Assembly (NCBI GenBank): GCA_003151275.1
Contig: PLXC01000086.1
Location: 1 to 64,000, forward strand
Source of the DNA: Candidatus Melainabacteria bacterium
GTDB taxonomy: Bacteria; Cyanobacteriota; Vampirovibrionia; Obscuribacterales; Obscuribacteraceae
Direction: 5' to 3'
DNA length: 64,000 nucleotides
Shown: in pieces, positions 52,115 through 60,984 of the stretch
How positions within the stretch are numbered: position 1 is the first letter of the stretch
Layout of the letters: each line of letters begins with the position of its first letter
Notes under the pieces: generated by a model
Database searches by the model: none
What the model saw: only the letters and a program-made list of their open reading frames with translations
What the model was told of the DNA's origin: nothing
Position numbers and translations under genes: made by a program

Positions 52115-53062
52115 CTATTTTTCAGGTACCGAAATCACATCTTTCTTCGAACCAGCCCAAGCTTCGACTTCGTAAAGAGGTCTGGGCGGAGGGGTGGCAG
52201 ACGAATTGCGATCGAGAATTGGATTTGATGAATCCACCCCGATCATTGGAGGCATGGTTGGATAGGGCACCAAACTTGCTACCTCGCCGTTGCTACTCGC
52301 TGCCGGTGCTTTCGCAAACAGTGAGGTCACATCAACAGTGGCAACGGGTGTATGATCCAAATTATTGCGCAATGAAAGATAAATCTTGCTTGCTAGAATT
52401 GCTCGGATCAGTTTTTGCGCATCGTCAGTCGGCACGGCAACTGTTACTGAACTCGCCGGCACCGCTTGTGTTGTGCCAGGCGACTTTTGATACGTTTGCC
52501 CAACTGCGATTACCTCAACATCAGACAAAACCGGTTTGGCTTTTGTATCCGGTCCTGAGCCAACCATACTGATGATGTCCACGTGACTTTCAGGGGCAAC
52601 AAAGCCAGCCACGCCGGAGTTATTGTCGACTGCAAAAGTCACAGCTCTCATTCCTGGTTTCAAGCGTGATTCGAAACCCATTGAGATTTGCTGGGGCAGC
52701 AAGTCGTGTTGCGAGACGATTTGTCCCGTCGAGATACCGTATTTGGAGACTCGACCAGCCGCCAAGGTTGAACCACTGAGTGCATCTTCTGGTTGTTTCG
52801 ATGCTTCTATTTGGCGCTCCTCAAGCGCTTCTGACGGAATCGTTTGCCCTTCCGGAATATCTTTGATAGCGTAAACCACAGTTGATTTTGCAGACATTTT
52901 GCGGTTCATAGCGTCCGTTTTGTTTTTATAATCGTCCTCTTGCACCTTGAGTCGGTCGGTGACTAAGAACGTGACACCAACTGCCAATCCCACGATCATC
53001 GCGAGCATGATGGCTGGTGGCATGCGAGAGATGCCCATGAACAATGCGCGTAATGGATTCAT
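52115..53062 (-). CDS. CpaB/RcpC-family pilus assembly protein, copy 1
   Basis: A 315-residue protein with one N-terminal membrane helix (AIMLAMIVGLAVGVTFLVTD), then an SAF domain (VYAIKDIPEGQTIPSEALEE, TGQIVSQHDLL) and the RcpC region (VTFAVDNNSGVAGFVAPESH). CpaB helps assemble Flp (tight adherence) pili and binds peptidoglycan through SAF. AAGGGGGA precedes the ATG. A paralog lies directly upstream. No other tad/flp gene is in the window, so the pair may belong to a split system or a different envelope structure. Confidence 0.87.
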   Translation of the reverse strand: MNPLRALFMGISRMPPAIMLAMIVGLAVGVTFLVTDRLKVQEDDYKNKTDAMNRKMSAKSTVVYAIKDIPEGQTIPSEALEERQIEASKQPEDALSGSTLAAGRVSKYGISTGQIVSQHDLLPQQISMGFESRLKPGMRAVTFAVDNNSGVAGFVAPESHVDIISMVGSGPDTKAKPVLSDVEVIAVGQTYQKSPGTTQAVPASSVTVAVPTDDAQKLIRAILASKIYLSLRNNLDHTPVATVDVTSLFAKAPAASSNGEVASLVPYPTMPPMIGVDSSNPILDRNSSATPPPRPLYEVEAWAGSKKDVISVPEK

Positions 53063-53224
53063 TACGGTCCCCCTTGGTGAGGAGAAAGACTAACCAATTC
53101 CATTGTTCTGCCGCGGTTCCAAAGCGGTAACAGGGAAAACCCTAGTAAAGAAGTCAGGCTTTCATAAATCAAAATTCATAGTCGGGCAACGCGTTGGCCC
53201 TGAAACCGCATAATTCCAAAAACG

Positions 53225-53251
53225 AAAAGCACGCCGCAATGGGCGTGCTTT
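53225..53251 (-). terminator. Terminator between the two cpaB genes
   Basis: AAGCACGCC / GGCGTGCTT form a nine-bp stem with loop GCAATG; on the minus strand it is followed by TTTCGTTTTTGG. It lies just past the stop of copy 2, so the paralogs are probably separate transcripts. Confidence 0.75.
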
Positions 53252-53273
53252 CGATGTTTCGAGACTTTGACGA

Positions 53274-54227
53274 TTACCGTTCCGGAACGACGATTAAGTC
53301 TTTTTTGCCTGCCGACCAAGCTTCAATTTGGTGAGCTGGTCTTGATGGCGCATCCGCGGAAGCAAGAGCTGGACGCGGTCCATCGTTATCGTAGTCTGAA
53401 TCGGAAGGTCGTGGCATCGCCGCTGGTGGTGCGGGAACAGCAAAGTTCATGTTTGATACTTGCGCTGTTCTGGATTTGTTGTAGAGCGCAGTCACATCAA
53501 CTGTAGCCACTGGAGCGTGATCGGTGCTATTTCGCAGCGATAAGTAGAGCTTGCTAGCCAGGACAGCTTTGATCAATTTGGTTGTGTCTGCCGGTGTCAC
53601 CGCTACGGTAACTGAGCTAGCAGGCACCGCAGATGATGCGCCGGCACTGCGTTGAAAAGTTTGTCCAACGGCTATCACTTCCACGTCAGAAAGAATTGGA
53701 TTTGCCCTGGTATCAGCGCCAGCGCCGACCATACCGATGATATCAATATGACTTTCTGGGCTGATGAAACCAGCCACGCCACTGTTGTTGTCTACAGCGA
53801 AAGTGACTGCCCGGAATCCTGTTTTCAAGCGGGCATCGAAACTGAGATTGGCGCTTTGGGCCTGCAAGTCATGTTGAGAAACGATCTGACCTGCGGTGAT
53901 TCCGTATTTGGAAGTGCGCCCGGTGGCTAGTGTTATAGATGCAAGAGCGTCTTCCGGTGACTTAGATTGTTCGATTTGTCGCTCTTCAAGAGCTTCTGAA
54001 GGGATTGTTTGACCTTCAGGAATATCTTTGATCGCATAAACAACCGTTGCTTTGGCCGAATATTTGGCATCCATTTCGCGTTGCTTTTCAGCATAAACTT
54101 GTTCGCCGGAGCTAATTCTGTTTGTCACCATCCATGCCACCACGAAAGCGAGAGCGACAATTGCCGCTATAAGGAACGCCGGGGGCACACGAGTGATGCT
54201 CATGAAAATTGAGCGTAATGGTTTCAT
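53274..54227 (-). CDS. CpaB/RcpC-family pilus assembly protein, copy 2
   Basis: A 317-residue paralog of the gene downstream. It shares almost identical blocks (VVYAIKDIPEGQTIPSEALE, VTFAVDNNSGVAGF, SHIDIIGMVGAG), a single N-terminal membrane helix, SAF and RcpC regions. The C-terminal 40 residues differ (Pro/Ala-rich, then HQIEAWSAGKKDLIVVPER). ATG 54227 begins the family N-terminus; the open frame continues to 54269. The DUF4388 gene lies 115 bp upstream on the same strand. Confidence 0.87.
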   Translation of the reverse strand: MKPLRSIFMSITRVPPAFLIAAIVALAFVVAWMVTNRISSGEQVYAEKQREMDAKYSAKATVVYAIKDIPEGQTIPSEALEERQIEQSKSPEDALASITLATGRTSKYGITAGQIVSQHDLQAQSANLSFDARLKTGFRAVTFAVDNNSGVAGFISPESHIDIIGMVGAGADTRANPILSDVEVIAVGQTFQRSAGASSAVPASSVTVAVTPADTTKLIKAVLASKLYLSLRNSTDHAPVATVDVTALYNKSRTAQVSNMNFAVPAPPAAMPRPSDSDYDNDGPRPALASADAPSRPAHQIEAWSAGKKDLIVVPER

Positions 54228-54342
54228 CGGATGTTTACCTGCTAGAAACAGAAAGACAAAAGTACCCATACATTGTACTTCGGCAAGCTCTCACGATTAA
54301 AGTGAAATCCCTCTGACACAGCCAGCGTAAATAAATTACTTA

Positions 54343-54909
54343 TCAGTGTTGGAAGTAATACATCAAAAAGGCGATTCCTGAGATCGCCAGGAATGTACCC
54401 CAAAATGCCGCTGCACGCAGTCGCATCGTGCGATTTTCCCAAGTTGTTAATTGCACGAAAGTTTCTTTGTCGATCAACGCTTCTTCAGTCGGGATTTCGC
54501 CAACTTCGAAGCTGCGCATCCGATTGAGGGTGTTGGCTCCCATCAACTCTTCCAGCTGCACAGGCAGTGAAGGCAGTTTGTTAATCAGTTGTGTTAAACG
54601 AATTTTCAGGCCGTTATTTAATTCAGGCGTATCGATTTCGCTATAGTCCAGGTACTGAAACGTGCCATCCTTAAGGCTTAGCAGCGTTCTGATCGCCTCG
54701 TAGCCGCTGCTTTTGCCATTCTTCATTTTGCCACCAACGACAAATATTCCGTTGTGTATGCAAATATCGCCGACCAGGCTCTCGGAGGGTCCGACGATAT
54801 GAAGAACGCCCACGGCGATCTTTTTGTACTTCATCACGGTCCACAAGATCTCTCTGGTGGTTCTGTTAGCCCATATTTTTCCCTGGGTAAGCAGCCGAAT
54901 TTTAGCCAT
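54343..54909 (-). CDS. DUF4388-type protein with C-terminal membrane helix
   Basis: A 188-residue protein. Residues 20-110 match the DUF4388 layout (VLHIVGPSESLVGDICIHNG, GYEAIRTLLSLKDGTFQYLD), which occurs with roadblock and pilus/motility regulators. The C-terminal helix AAAFWGTFLAISGIAFLMYY anchors it in the membrane. It precedes the cpaB pair on the same strand, 115 bp apart, suggesting a common envelope or pilus theme. Confidence 0.75.
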   Translation of the reverse strand: MAKIRLLTQGKIWANRTTREILWTVMKYKKIAVGVLHIVGPSESLVGDICIHNGIFVVGGKMKNGKSSGYEAIRTLLSLKDGTFQYLDYSEIDTPELNNGLKIRLTQLINKLPSLPVQLEELMGANTLNRMRSFEVGEIPTEEALIDKETFVQLTTWENRTMRLRAAAFWGTFLAISGIAFLMYYFQH

Positions 54910-55076
54910 AGGTTTTTACGTTTTCCTGTCGCGTAACAAATATATGCCCACAAAGGTCATGGCAGTCTGCTCGATTTAGTGGTGCAAAGGGGGCACTGGC
55001 GTGTGCTTGCTATTTAACCTGATTGCTTGGGCAAAGTTATAGAGACAAACGCTTAAAATCCCGTCTCTTCATAGGG

Positions 55077-55112
55077 AAAAGGGCAGTGAGCACTTGCTCA
55101 TTGCCCTTTTTT
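55077..55112 (-). terminator. Terminator of the alanine dehydrogenase gene
   Basis: AAAAGGGCAGTGAGCA / TGCTCATTGCCCTTTT form a long stem with one mismatch and a tiny loop, flanked by A and T runs, so it can terminate in both directions. On the minus strand it lies about 60 bp past the stop of ald. Confidence 0.85.
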
Positions 55113-55172
55113 AGTTGTTGCGAATCTTTATCCTAGGCACCCAGAGATGCTCGCCCCAGGATAGCGCTCGAA

Positions 55173-56273
55173 TTAAGCTGTCGCTACAACATTGCCGACA
55201 GCTTCAGCTACGCCTGCGTGAACGATTTCACCTTGGTGAATGTTGACGCCTCGGTGCAATGAAGGATCGTCTAAAACGGCTTGGTAGCCGAATTTAGCGA
55301 GTTTGAGCACATACGGCATCGTGGCGTTAGTCAACGCCCGAGTTGATGTCCACGGCACGGCACCAGGAATATTAGCGACGGCGTAGTGAAGCACGCCTTC
55401 GCAAACATAGGTTGGATCCGAGTGTGTCGTTGAATGGATCGTCTCGATGCAACCACCCTGGTCGACGCTAACATCGACTATTACGGAGCCTGGCTTCATC
55501 TTCTTGACCATCTCTCTGGTGACGATTCTCGGCGCTGTTTTGCCTGGAATCAACACTGCACCGATGACGAGATCGGCTGTAGGTAGAACTTGCGCCAGAT
55601 AATGTCCGACTGAGAAAACGGTGCGCAATTGCCCGTTGAAGACGTCATCCAAATATCTCAATCTCTCCAAAGAGCGATCGAATATTGTCACGCGAGCGCC
55701 CAATCCTAAAGCGATCTTCGCGGCATTGGTGCCGACGATTCCGCCGCCGATGATTACGACTTCGCCTGGCTCAACACCAGGTACGCCACCAAGCAACACG
55801 CCTCGTCCGCCCATTGGACGCTCGAGATAAGTAGCACCGATCTGAGTTGCAAGCCGACCAGCGATTTCGCTCATCGGTGTCAACAAAGGCAGGTAGCCGG
55901 TTTCGGTCTGCACAGTTTCATAGGCAATGCATGTTGCACCAGTCTTTGCCAGGTCCACAGCTAGCTTGGGATGAGCAGCAAGGTGCAAATAAGTAAACAA
56001 CAATTGGTTCTTGCGGAGAAGGGAAATTTCCTTGGTTTGAGGCTCCTTCACCTTTAGGATCAGGTCTGCCTCGGCGAAGACACTTGCAGCATCAGGCAAA
56101 ATCTTTGCGCCTGCTGCGACGTACTCTTCATCAGTGATACCACTACCAACACCAGCATTTTTCTCAATGTAGACGGTGCTGCCGTCTGCCACGAGCGCGC
56201 TTGTCCCTGCCAGTGTCAATGCGACACGGTACTCGTTATCCAAAATCTCTTTTGGCACTCCAACCTTAGCCAA
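55173..56273 (-). CDS. ald: Alanine dehydrogenase
   Basis: A 366-residue enzyme that interconverts L-alanine and pyruvate plus ammonia with NAD. GVPKEI...RVALT is the N-terminal substrate motif; [11 protein letters not shown] holds the catalytic His; [19 protein letters not shown] is the NAD fold; DVSVDQGGC holds a catalytic Asp. Length is normal. The start is a TTG with GGAGG eight bases upstream, unambiguous because the family N-terminus begins there. It has its own terminator; divergent from the thiolase gene. Confidence 0.96.
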   Translation of the reverse strand: MAKVGVPKEILDNEYRVALTLAGTSALVADGSTVYIEKNAGVGSGITDEEYVAAGAKILPDAASVFAEADLILKVKEPQTKEISLLRKNQLLFTYLHLAAHPKLAVDLAKTGATCIAYETVQTETGYLPLLTPMSEIAGRLATQIGATYLERPMGGRGVLLGGVPGVEPGEVVIIGGGIVGTNAAKIALGLGARVTIFDRSLERLRYLDDVFNGQLRTVFSVGHYLAQVLPTADLVIGAVLIPGKTAPRIVTREMVKKMKPGSVIVDVSVDQGGCIETIHSTTHSDPTYVCEGVLHYAVANIPGAVPWTSTRALTNATMPYVLKLAKFGYQAVLDDPSLHRGVNIHQGEIVHAGVAEAVGNVVATA

Positions 56274-56422
56274 GGTTCAGCCCTCCATTTATACAAAAGC
56301 TTGTAAAGACACCTGAAAAAGTTAATTCTAGCCCGATAGTATGACGTTTTAATATGCTCTTGATACTTGTTTTAGCTTTCAGTTCTAGTTGTTGGCAACC
56401 CTTTTAGTAAAAGTGAGGAAAT

Positions 56423-57598
56423 ATGAGCGGCGATCTGGTCATCGTAAATGGCGCCCGTACGGCGTTTGGCGCATTTGGCGGAGGCTTGGCGAGTCAATCT
56501 GCCACCGACCTTGCCGTTGTCGCATCCAAAGAAGCAATAAAAAGATCGGCTGTGGATCCAGAGCTGATCGGTCACGTGATTATGGGAAATGTGATTCAGA
56601 CGAGCAAAGACGCGATCTACCTAGCCAGGCATGTGGCGCTTCGGTCGGGGCTCAAGACTTCCACCCCTGGAATCGTCATCAATCTACTTTGTGGTTCGGG
56701 CGTACAGGCTGTGGCCAACGCGGAGATGTTGATTGATGCCGGACATGCCGAAGTCGTTCTGGCTGGCGGCACGGACGCTCTGTCGCAGACGCCCTATGTG
56801 TCATGGTCGATGCGTTGGGGCGGACGAATGGGGACGGCCGAGCTCTGGGATGGACTTGATATCCGAGACACATTAGCTAACTGCTCTATGGGTGAAACCG
56901 CCGAAAATTTGCGGGAGAAATACAACATCACTCGTGAAGAGCAAGATCAATTCGCCTTGGAAAGTCAGCAGAAAGCCAAAGCAGCATTAGACAAAGGTCA
57001 TCTTGCCGACGAAATTGTATCTATAGAGATCAAAGAGAAGAAGGGCGTCAAGAAAATATCTGTGGATGAACACGCTAGACCCGATACGACGCTCGAAGCT
57101 TTGGCAAAGCTCAAACCGGCGTTTCGCAAAGACGGCTCTGTTACTGCCGGAAATGCTTGCGGTATCGTCGATGGTGCTGCCGCATTAATCGTAACGAAAC
57201 TCAAAACTGCTGAGAGACTGAACTTGAAGCCCTTGACCAGAGTGGTATCTTGGGCGGTGACCGGTGTGGCGCCGGAAATTATGGGGATCGGGCCAGTGCC
57301 TGCTATTCCAATGGCTTTGGAACGGGCGGGACTGACGCTCGATCAAATGGACTTGATCGAAATTAACGAAGCTTTTGCGGCTCAATATCTGGCTTGCGAA
57401 AAAGAATTGAAATTAGACAGATCAAAAGTTAACGTAAATGGTGGGGCGATTGCCTTGGGTCATCCGTTTGGCGCTACAGGAGCCAGATTGTTGCTCAGCA
57501 CCTCGCTCGAATTGCACAGACGTAAAGCCCGATACAGCATCGTCAGTGCCTGCATCGGCGGTGGCATGGGTATCGCCATGATTTTGGAAAGATTGTAG
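56423..57598 (+). CDS. Thiolase (acetyl-CoA acetyltransferase type)
   Basis: A 391-residue thiolase that forms or cleaves acetoacetyl-CoA or longer 3-ketoacyl-CoA. Active-site residues are present: Cys in NLLCGSGVQAV near residue 90, His in GGAIALGHPFGATGAR near 348, and Cys in SACIGGGMGIA near 378. All match the degradative/biosynthetic family. GTGAGGAA precedes the ATG. It is a single gene with its own terminator; no hydroxyacyl-CoA dehydrogenase adjacent. Confidence 0.95.
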   Translation: MSGDLVIVNGARTAFGAFGGGLASQSATDLAVVASKEAIKRSAVDPELIGHVIMGNVIQTSKDAIYLARHVALRSGLKTSTPGIVINLLCGSGVQAVANAEMLIDAGHAEVVLAGGTDALSQTPYVSWSMRWGGRMGTAELWDGLDIRDTLANCSMGETAENLREKYNITREEQDQFALESQQKAKAALDKGHLADEIVSIEIKEKKGVKKISVDEHARPDTTLEALAKLKPAFRKDGSVTAGNACGIVDGAAALIVTKLKTAERLNLKPLTRVVSWAVTGVAPEIMGIGPVPAIPMALERAGLTLDQMDLIEINEAFAAQYLACEKELKLDRSKVNVNGGAIALGHPFGATGARLLLSTSLELHRRKARYSIVSACIGGGMGIAMILERL

Positions 57599-57610
57599 AA
57601 ATACTAAACA

Positions 57611-57636
57611 AAAAGAGCCGCGTAAGCGGCTCCTTT
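57611..57636 (+). terminator. Terminator of the thiolase gene
   Basis: GAGCCGC / GCGGCTC form a seven-bp stem with loop GTAA, followed by CTTTC. It lies 16 bp past the stop. Confidence 0.75.
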
Positions 57637-57655
57637 CATATAACTTGTTTTCGAT

Positions 57656-57684
57656 GCGGGACTGGAGTCCCGCGCTCCATTTCG
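57656..57684 (+). repeat. 29-bp hairpin element, copy A
   Basis: Stem GCGGGACT, loop GG, stem AGTCCCGC, then constant tail GCTCCATTTCG. It shares stem ends, loop and tail with two copies at 61.6-61.7 kb while the stem interior differs in a compensating way. It is intergenic, downstream of thiolase and just before the stop of the convergent gene. Confidence 0.85.
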
Positions 57685-57688
57685 CGTT

Positions 57689-58042
57689 CTATGTCTTGTT
57701 ATGCAAGTAAGTGATCACATAACGATTCGATTGCGTTTTAACATCACGTACTACGCGCGGCATATCACCTGCATCGCGGGTGAAGATGTATTTCTTGTAC
57801 GGATTCTCTGGTGGCTTTTCAGCTATTGCTTCCGTTACCTCAGGTTCGATTCGTACACGAGCAATAGTTTCAGGCAAGATCGAAGGTGCATATGGAGGAG
57901 GTGGTGGCACAAAATATGCTCCGCGTCCTTGTGCTATGTGTCTCTTGGTTTTCGCCAGTGCCGGCTGATTGATTCCCACTGATACTAGCGCTGAGGCGAC
58001 CATAGTCGCGGACAGAAGCATGTTGAATATTTTGCGTGCCAT
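57689..58042 (-). CDS. Secreted hypothetical protein
   Basis: A 117-residue exported protein: signal peptide (MLLSATMVASALVSVGINQPALA) then a short mature part with a proline run (PPPPPYAP) and a Glu/Pro-rich stretch. No family recognised. ATG 58042 with GGGGGTC five bases upstream begins the signal peptide; the open frame continues to 58111 without one. It may be cotranscribed with the following upstream genes on the minus strand. Confidence 0.65.
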   Translation of the reverse strand: MARKIFNMLLSATMVASALVSVGINQPALAKTKRHIAQGRGAYFVPPPPPYAPSILPETIARVRIEPEVTEAIAEKPPENPYKKYIFTRDAGDMPRVVRDVKTQSNRYVITYLHNKT

Positions 58043-58117
58043 TAAAAGACCCCCGTACTTAGGATTCGAGGCAAAAAAAGTCGTCGTGTTTGACCTAGTG
58101 GATCTTACCACTGGCGA

Positions 58118-58564
58118 TCATTTATCAAACCCAGGGCCTTTGTCGAACCACTTGACTTGGCGCGCCTTGTTGCGCGTGTCCGCCGAGGTGACGTTTTTGC
58201 CGTCTGTGTCAGGATCCCAAGTGGCCAGTGAATCTCCCCACCAAGACTTCAGATCCGTGACTGTGCCATCGCCTGCTCGGCGCAGCTTCGGTTCTGGTGG
58301 ATGAATAGCGCTTTCGTCTTTCTTGACGGCTTTGGCCAGATCATTAACGAGTTGAGTGATTTCGTCATGTTCTTTAGCTGTTGTTATTGAAACAACTTCA
58401 TTCTTACGTTCATTGGCAAGCCTTGCCAAATCGGCTTCCCAGGGGTTTACGGGCGTTCCTTGATCTTTTACTTTCGGAGCCGTGAACGCGCCTTTGATAA
58501 GGGCTACGGAACGGATTAATTTCACACGAACAAATCTAAACATGGGAAGTTTCTCCAGAAACAT
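58118..58564 (-). CDS. Hypothetical protein
   Basis: A 148-residue soluble protein, mixed charged, with a basic N-terminus (MFRFVRVKLIRSVALIKGAF), a helical middle (AKEHDEITQLVNDLAKAVKK) and a Trp/Asp-rich end (DLKSWWGDSLATWDPDTDG). I do not recognise it. ATG 58564 follows GGAAGG closely; the longer frame to 58624 lacks a ribosome-binding site and runs up to the tdk stop. Confidence 0.6.
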   Translation of the reverse strand: MFLEKLPMFRFVRVKLIRSVALIKGAFTAPKVKDQGTPVNPWEADLARLANERKNEVVSITTAKEHDEITQLVNDLAKAVKKDESAIHPPEPKLRRAGDGTVTDLKSWWGDSLATWDPDTDGKNVTSADTRNKARQVKWFDKGPGFDK

Positions 58565-58633
58565 GAGCCTTCCACGACTCATCATCTCTGTGATATGCCC
58601 ATGACAACCGAGCGGTAACGCCAAAAGGTTAGA

Positions 58634-59323
58634 TTAGCGCTGATTTATATTAACCAGCGGTAATATTTCGCCGCTTGATTCATCGTCTGGTCCGAAATTT
58701 TCGACCAATGAAAGTTGGGGAGAGGCGACATAGTCCTGGCTCAGCGTTGATTCTGGCAAACTCAGTTTTAACTGATATTCGTAGGGCGCTTCGAAACAAT
58801 GTAAGCAACGAGCTTCGTATTGCGCATCACCGACCAGTATTTGTTCGCTTGAGTGGACAAGGCGTTGAGTTCGACAGGCGAAATCGGAGCCACATTTCCT
58901 ACAGACAGCAAGCAGCTTATCAACCCGGTCAGCAAGCGCCAATAAATGCGGCACTGGTCCAAACGGTTTACCTTTGTAATCCAGGTCTAGTCCCGACGCA
59001 ATCAATTTCTTCTTCTGACTTAAAAGGATTTGAACGACATCGACAATATCTTCTGAAAAGAATTGGCATTCGTCGATGCCGATAACCACCGCTTGGGTTG
59101 CGTATTTCAGCATGTCGCGGGGGCTTTCGACAACAATCGCCTGCGAAGCCAGACCATTTCTTGATTCAACCAAATTAGGTTTTGAACGAGTATCTGTTGC
59201 CGGTCGCACGATGATGGTAGGAAGATAGGCTAGCCTGGCGCGTTCTATGCGGCGGATGAGCTCACTCGATTTGCCTGACCTCATACAGCCGACAATCATT
59301 TCAAACCGATATCCAGTTAGCAT
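58634..59323 (-). CDS. tdk: Thymidine kinase
   Basis: A 229-residue type II thymidine kinase for the pyrimidine salvage pathway. The P-loop GCMRSGKSSELIRRI near residue 12, the acidic GIDECQFF with the catalytic Glu near 82, and the structural zinc site CRKCG...CLHC near 137-170 are complete. The C-terminus is about 30 residues longer than usual. The small coupled frame upstream overlaps its start by 7 bases. Confidence 0.95.
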   Translation of the reverse strand: MLTGYRFEMIVGCMRSGKSSELIRRIERARLAYLPTIIVRPATDTRSKPNLVESRNGLASQAIVVESPRDMLKYATQAVVIGIDECQFFSEDIVDVVQILLSQKKKLIASGLDLDYKGKPFGPVPHLLALADRVDKLLAVCRKCGSDFACRTQRLVHSSEQILVGDAQYEARCLHCFEAPYEYQLKLSLPESTLSQDYVASPQLSLVENFGPDDESSGEILPLVNINQR

Positions 59324-59490
59324 AAAAACGTTTCCCCACGACCGAGTAAATGGTTGTTTAGCGCGGTGCTATATCTGCTTGCGTTGATGCCAATATAGTC
59401 TAAATATCTTGATCTTGAAGCGATGTATTCTGCAACGCGCCTCATATCGTAACCAAAAAGGATGGCGATAAATCGATGCGCGAGTTTCAC
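59317..59490 (-). CDS. Small coupled open frame (57 residues)
   Basis: A short frame between the fumarase-like gene and tdk. Its GTG start overlaps the upstream TGA as GTGA, and its TAA overlaps the tdk ATG region by 7 bases, both hallmarks of translational coupling. The product (contains YIASRSRYLDYIGINASRY) is basic and mostly helical; no family recognised. It could be a real micro-protein or a chance frame in a compact operon. Confidence 0.4.
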   Translation of the reverse strand: MKLAHRFIAILFGYDMRRVAEYIASRSRYLDYIGINASRYSTALNNHLLGRGETFLC

Positions 59491-60749
59491 ATTTCTTTAT
59501 GTCTGATTCCGCTTTTATCTAGCAATTCGTTGCATTTAATAGTATCGGCCGTTACGCCGGCAAGACATTTTTGATTAAAGGGATTGATCGCGTTTCTCAA
59601 CAGATCAAGTGATTGCAGCAAGTTGTGGATGATCAATGGAGTCATAGAATTCGCTTCTAATTGACCAGATTGAGCGGCCAGCGTAACCGTAAAGTCGTTG
59701 CCTAAAACCTGATAACAAGCCATTAGCAGACACTCTGGCAGGTGTGGAAGAGCCTGATCCGGGTAGTAGCCAGGACGAAGAGATGACTGCTGTGGTTGAA
59801 CGACCGGCAGGGCGATTTCACCAAATCCGCCACCAGGTCCAGAAGCCAAAAGTTTTAGATCATTGCAGATTTTGATCAGGTCAACTGCCAGCCCACGCAG
59901 TGATGATGAGAACTCCAGGAAGTCAGACATGCTCTGACTGACCCGAAACAGATCTTCTGCTTGGCGCAAGCGCAGATTTGTCATTTGCGACAGACGTTCG
60001 ATCATTTTCTTGCCCAGGTTTGGATCTGCACCATATCCGGTGCCGGTCTCGGCGCTGCCTAGATTTAGTTCGAGCAGGCTTTGACTGGACTCTTTGATCC
60101 GTCTGACGCTTCGTTCAACCGAAGATCCATAGGCATTGAACTCTTGACCAAGGGTGACGGGTGAGCAATCTTGTAAGTGGGTGCGGCCAACTTTTACGAC
60201 TCTGTCAAATTCCAAAGATTTGCGCCTGAGCAATCGCTCTAAATCAACTAATGTCGGTTCAAGTTGTCTCAAGCTAAGCAGCAACGCAATGCGCATTGCC
60301 GTTGGGTAGACGTCGTTGCTGCAATGTCCAAAATTGACATGGGCAGTTGGGTTGAGAAAATCATATGTACCGACACTGCCGCCAACTATTTCAGCGCCGC
60401 GATTAGCCAGCACTTCATTTACGTTAGCGTTCAAGCCCTCACCAGCTCCCCAATGAAATGCGTCGGCGACGAACTGTTCCTTCCATTGGCCGCTGGCGAT
60501 TTCGTCACAAGACTGCACAATGGCGCGGCTTGTTGCAGTCTCTAGATTGTCTAACTCACCGTTGGTGATGGCAGCAGCTTTTTTAACGAGCACCAGTGCT
60601 TCGACTAGTTTGCGGTGTGTGTTCAGCCCGCTCACGGCCAGGTGTTCTTTGGTTCTTGCTGTTTGCGCACCCCAATACGCACCGACTGGGATTTGAACTT
60701 CTCCCAGGCTGTCACGCTCAATTCTCAGGTCCAGTTTTTTATTGACCAT
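59487..60749 (-). CDS. Fumarase/aspartase superfamily protein with altered active-site loop
   Basis: A 420-residue protein. The superfamily frame is clear: HVNFGHCSNDVYPTA (usually HVNxGQSSNDxxPTA), GRTHLQDCSPVTLGQEF, and an all-alpha central domain. The catalytic signature GSSxMxxKxNP is changed to QSSLRPGYYPD: the serine remains but the Lys and Asn are gone. The C-terminal domain of about 45 residues is missing (it ends NELLDKS). It therefore may not be a lyase. ATG 60749 begins the normal N-terminus; the longer frame runs through the 51-bp repeat. Confidence 0.75.
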   Translation of the reverse strand: MVNKKLDLRIERDSLGEVQIPVGAYWGAQTARTKEHLAVSGLNTHRKLVEALVLVKKAAAITNGELDNLETATSRAIVQSCDEIASGQWKEQFVADAFHWGAGEGLNANVNEVLANRGAEIVGGSVGTYDFLNPTAHVNFGHCSNDVYPTAMRIALLLSLRQLEPTLVDLERLLRRKSLEFDRVVKVGRTHLQDCSPVTLGQEFNAYGSSVERSVRRIKESSQSLLELNLGSAETGTGYGADPNLGKKMIERLSQMTNLRLRQAEDLFRVSQSMSDFLEFSSSLRGLAVDLIKICNDLKLLASGPGGGFGEIALPVVQPQQSSLRPGYYPDQALPHLPECLLMACYQVLGNDFTVTLAAQSGQLEANSMTPLIIHNLLQSLDLLRNAINPFNQKCLAGVTADTIKCNELLDKSGIRHKEM

Positions 60750-60757
60750 TATCTTTA

Positions 60758-60808
60758 ATAAGCGCTCCGTCGCCTTCAGTACCTTCGGCTCCTCCGCGCA
60801 GACCCGCT
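60758..60808. repeat. 51-bp direct repeat, copy 1
   Basis: Starts ATAAGCGCTCCGTCGCCTTC and ends GCGCAGACCCGCT. An identical copy lies at 60861-60911. It begins nine bases upstream of the fumarase-like ATG. Confidence 0.9.
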
Positions 60809-60860
60809 CACTGCGCGCGTACATGCCGCGCTTCGCTCGCTACATCTCCGCAATCTTTCT

Positions 60861-60911
60861 ATAAGCGCTCCGTCGCCTTCAGTACCTTCGGCTCCTCCGC
60901 GCAGACCCGCT
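60861..60911. repeat. 51-bp direct repeat, copy 2
   Basis: Identical to 60758-60808 over 51 bp, with the preceding bases also similar. The 52-bp spacer between copies is GC-rich (GCGCGCGTACATGCCGCG). Confidence 0.9.
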
Positions 60912-60984
60912 TCGCATACTATTTATAAGCATACATATTTGACGCAGGGCGCATGGTTAAAAGCTCTCAAGGTTAGAGAGGCTG

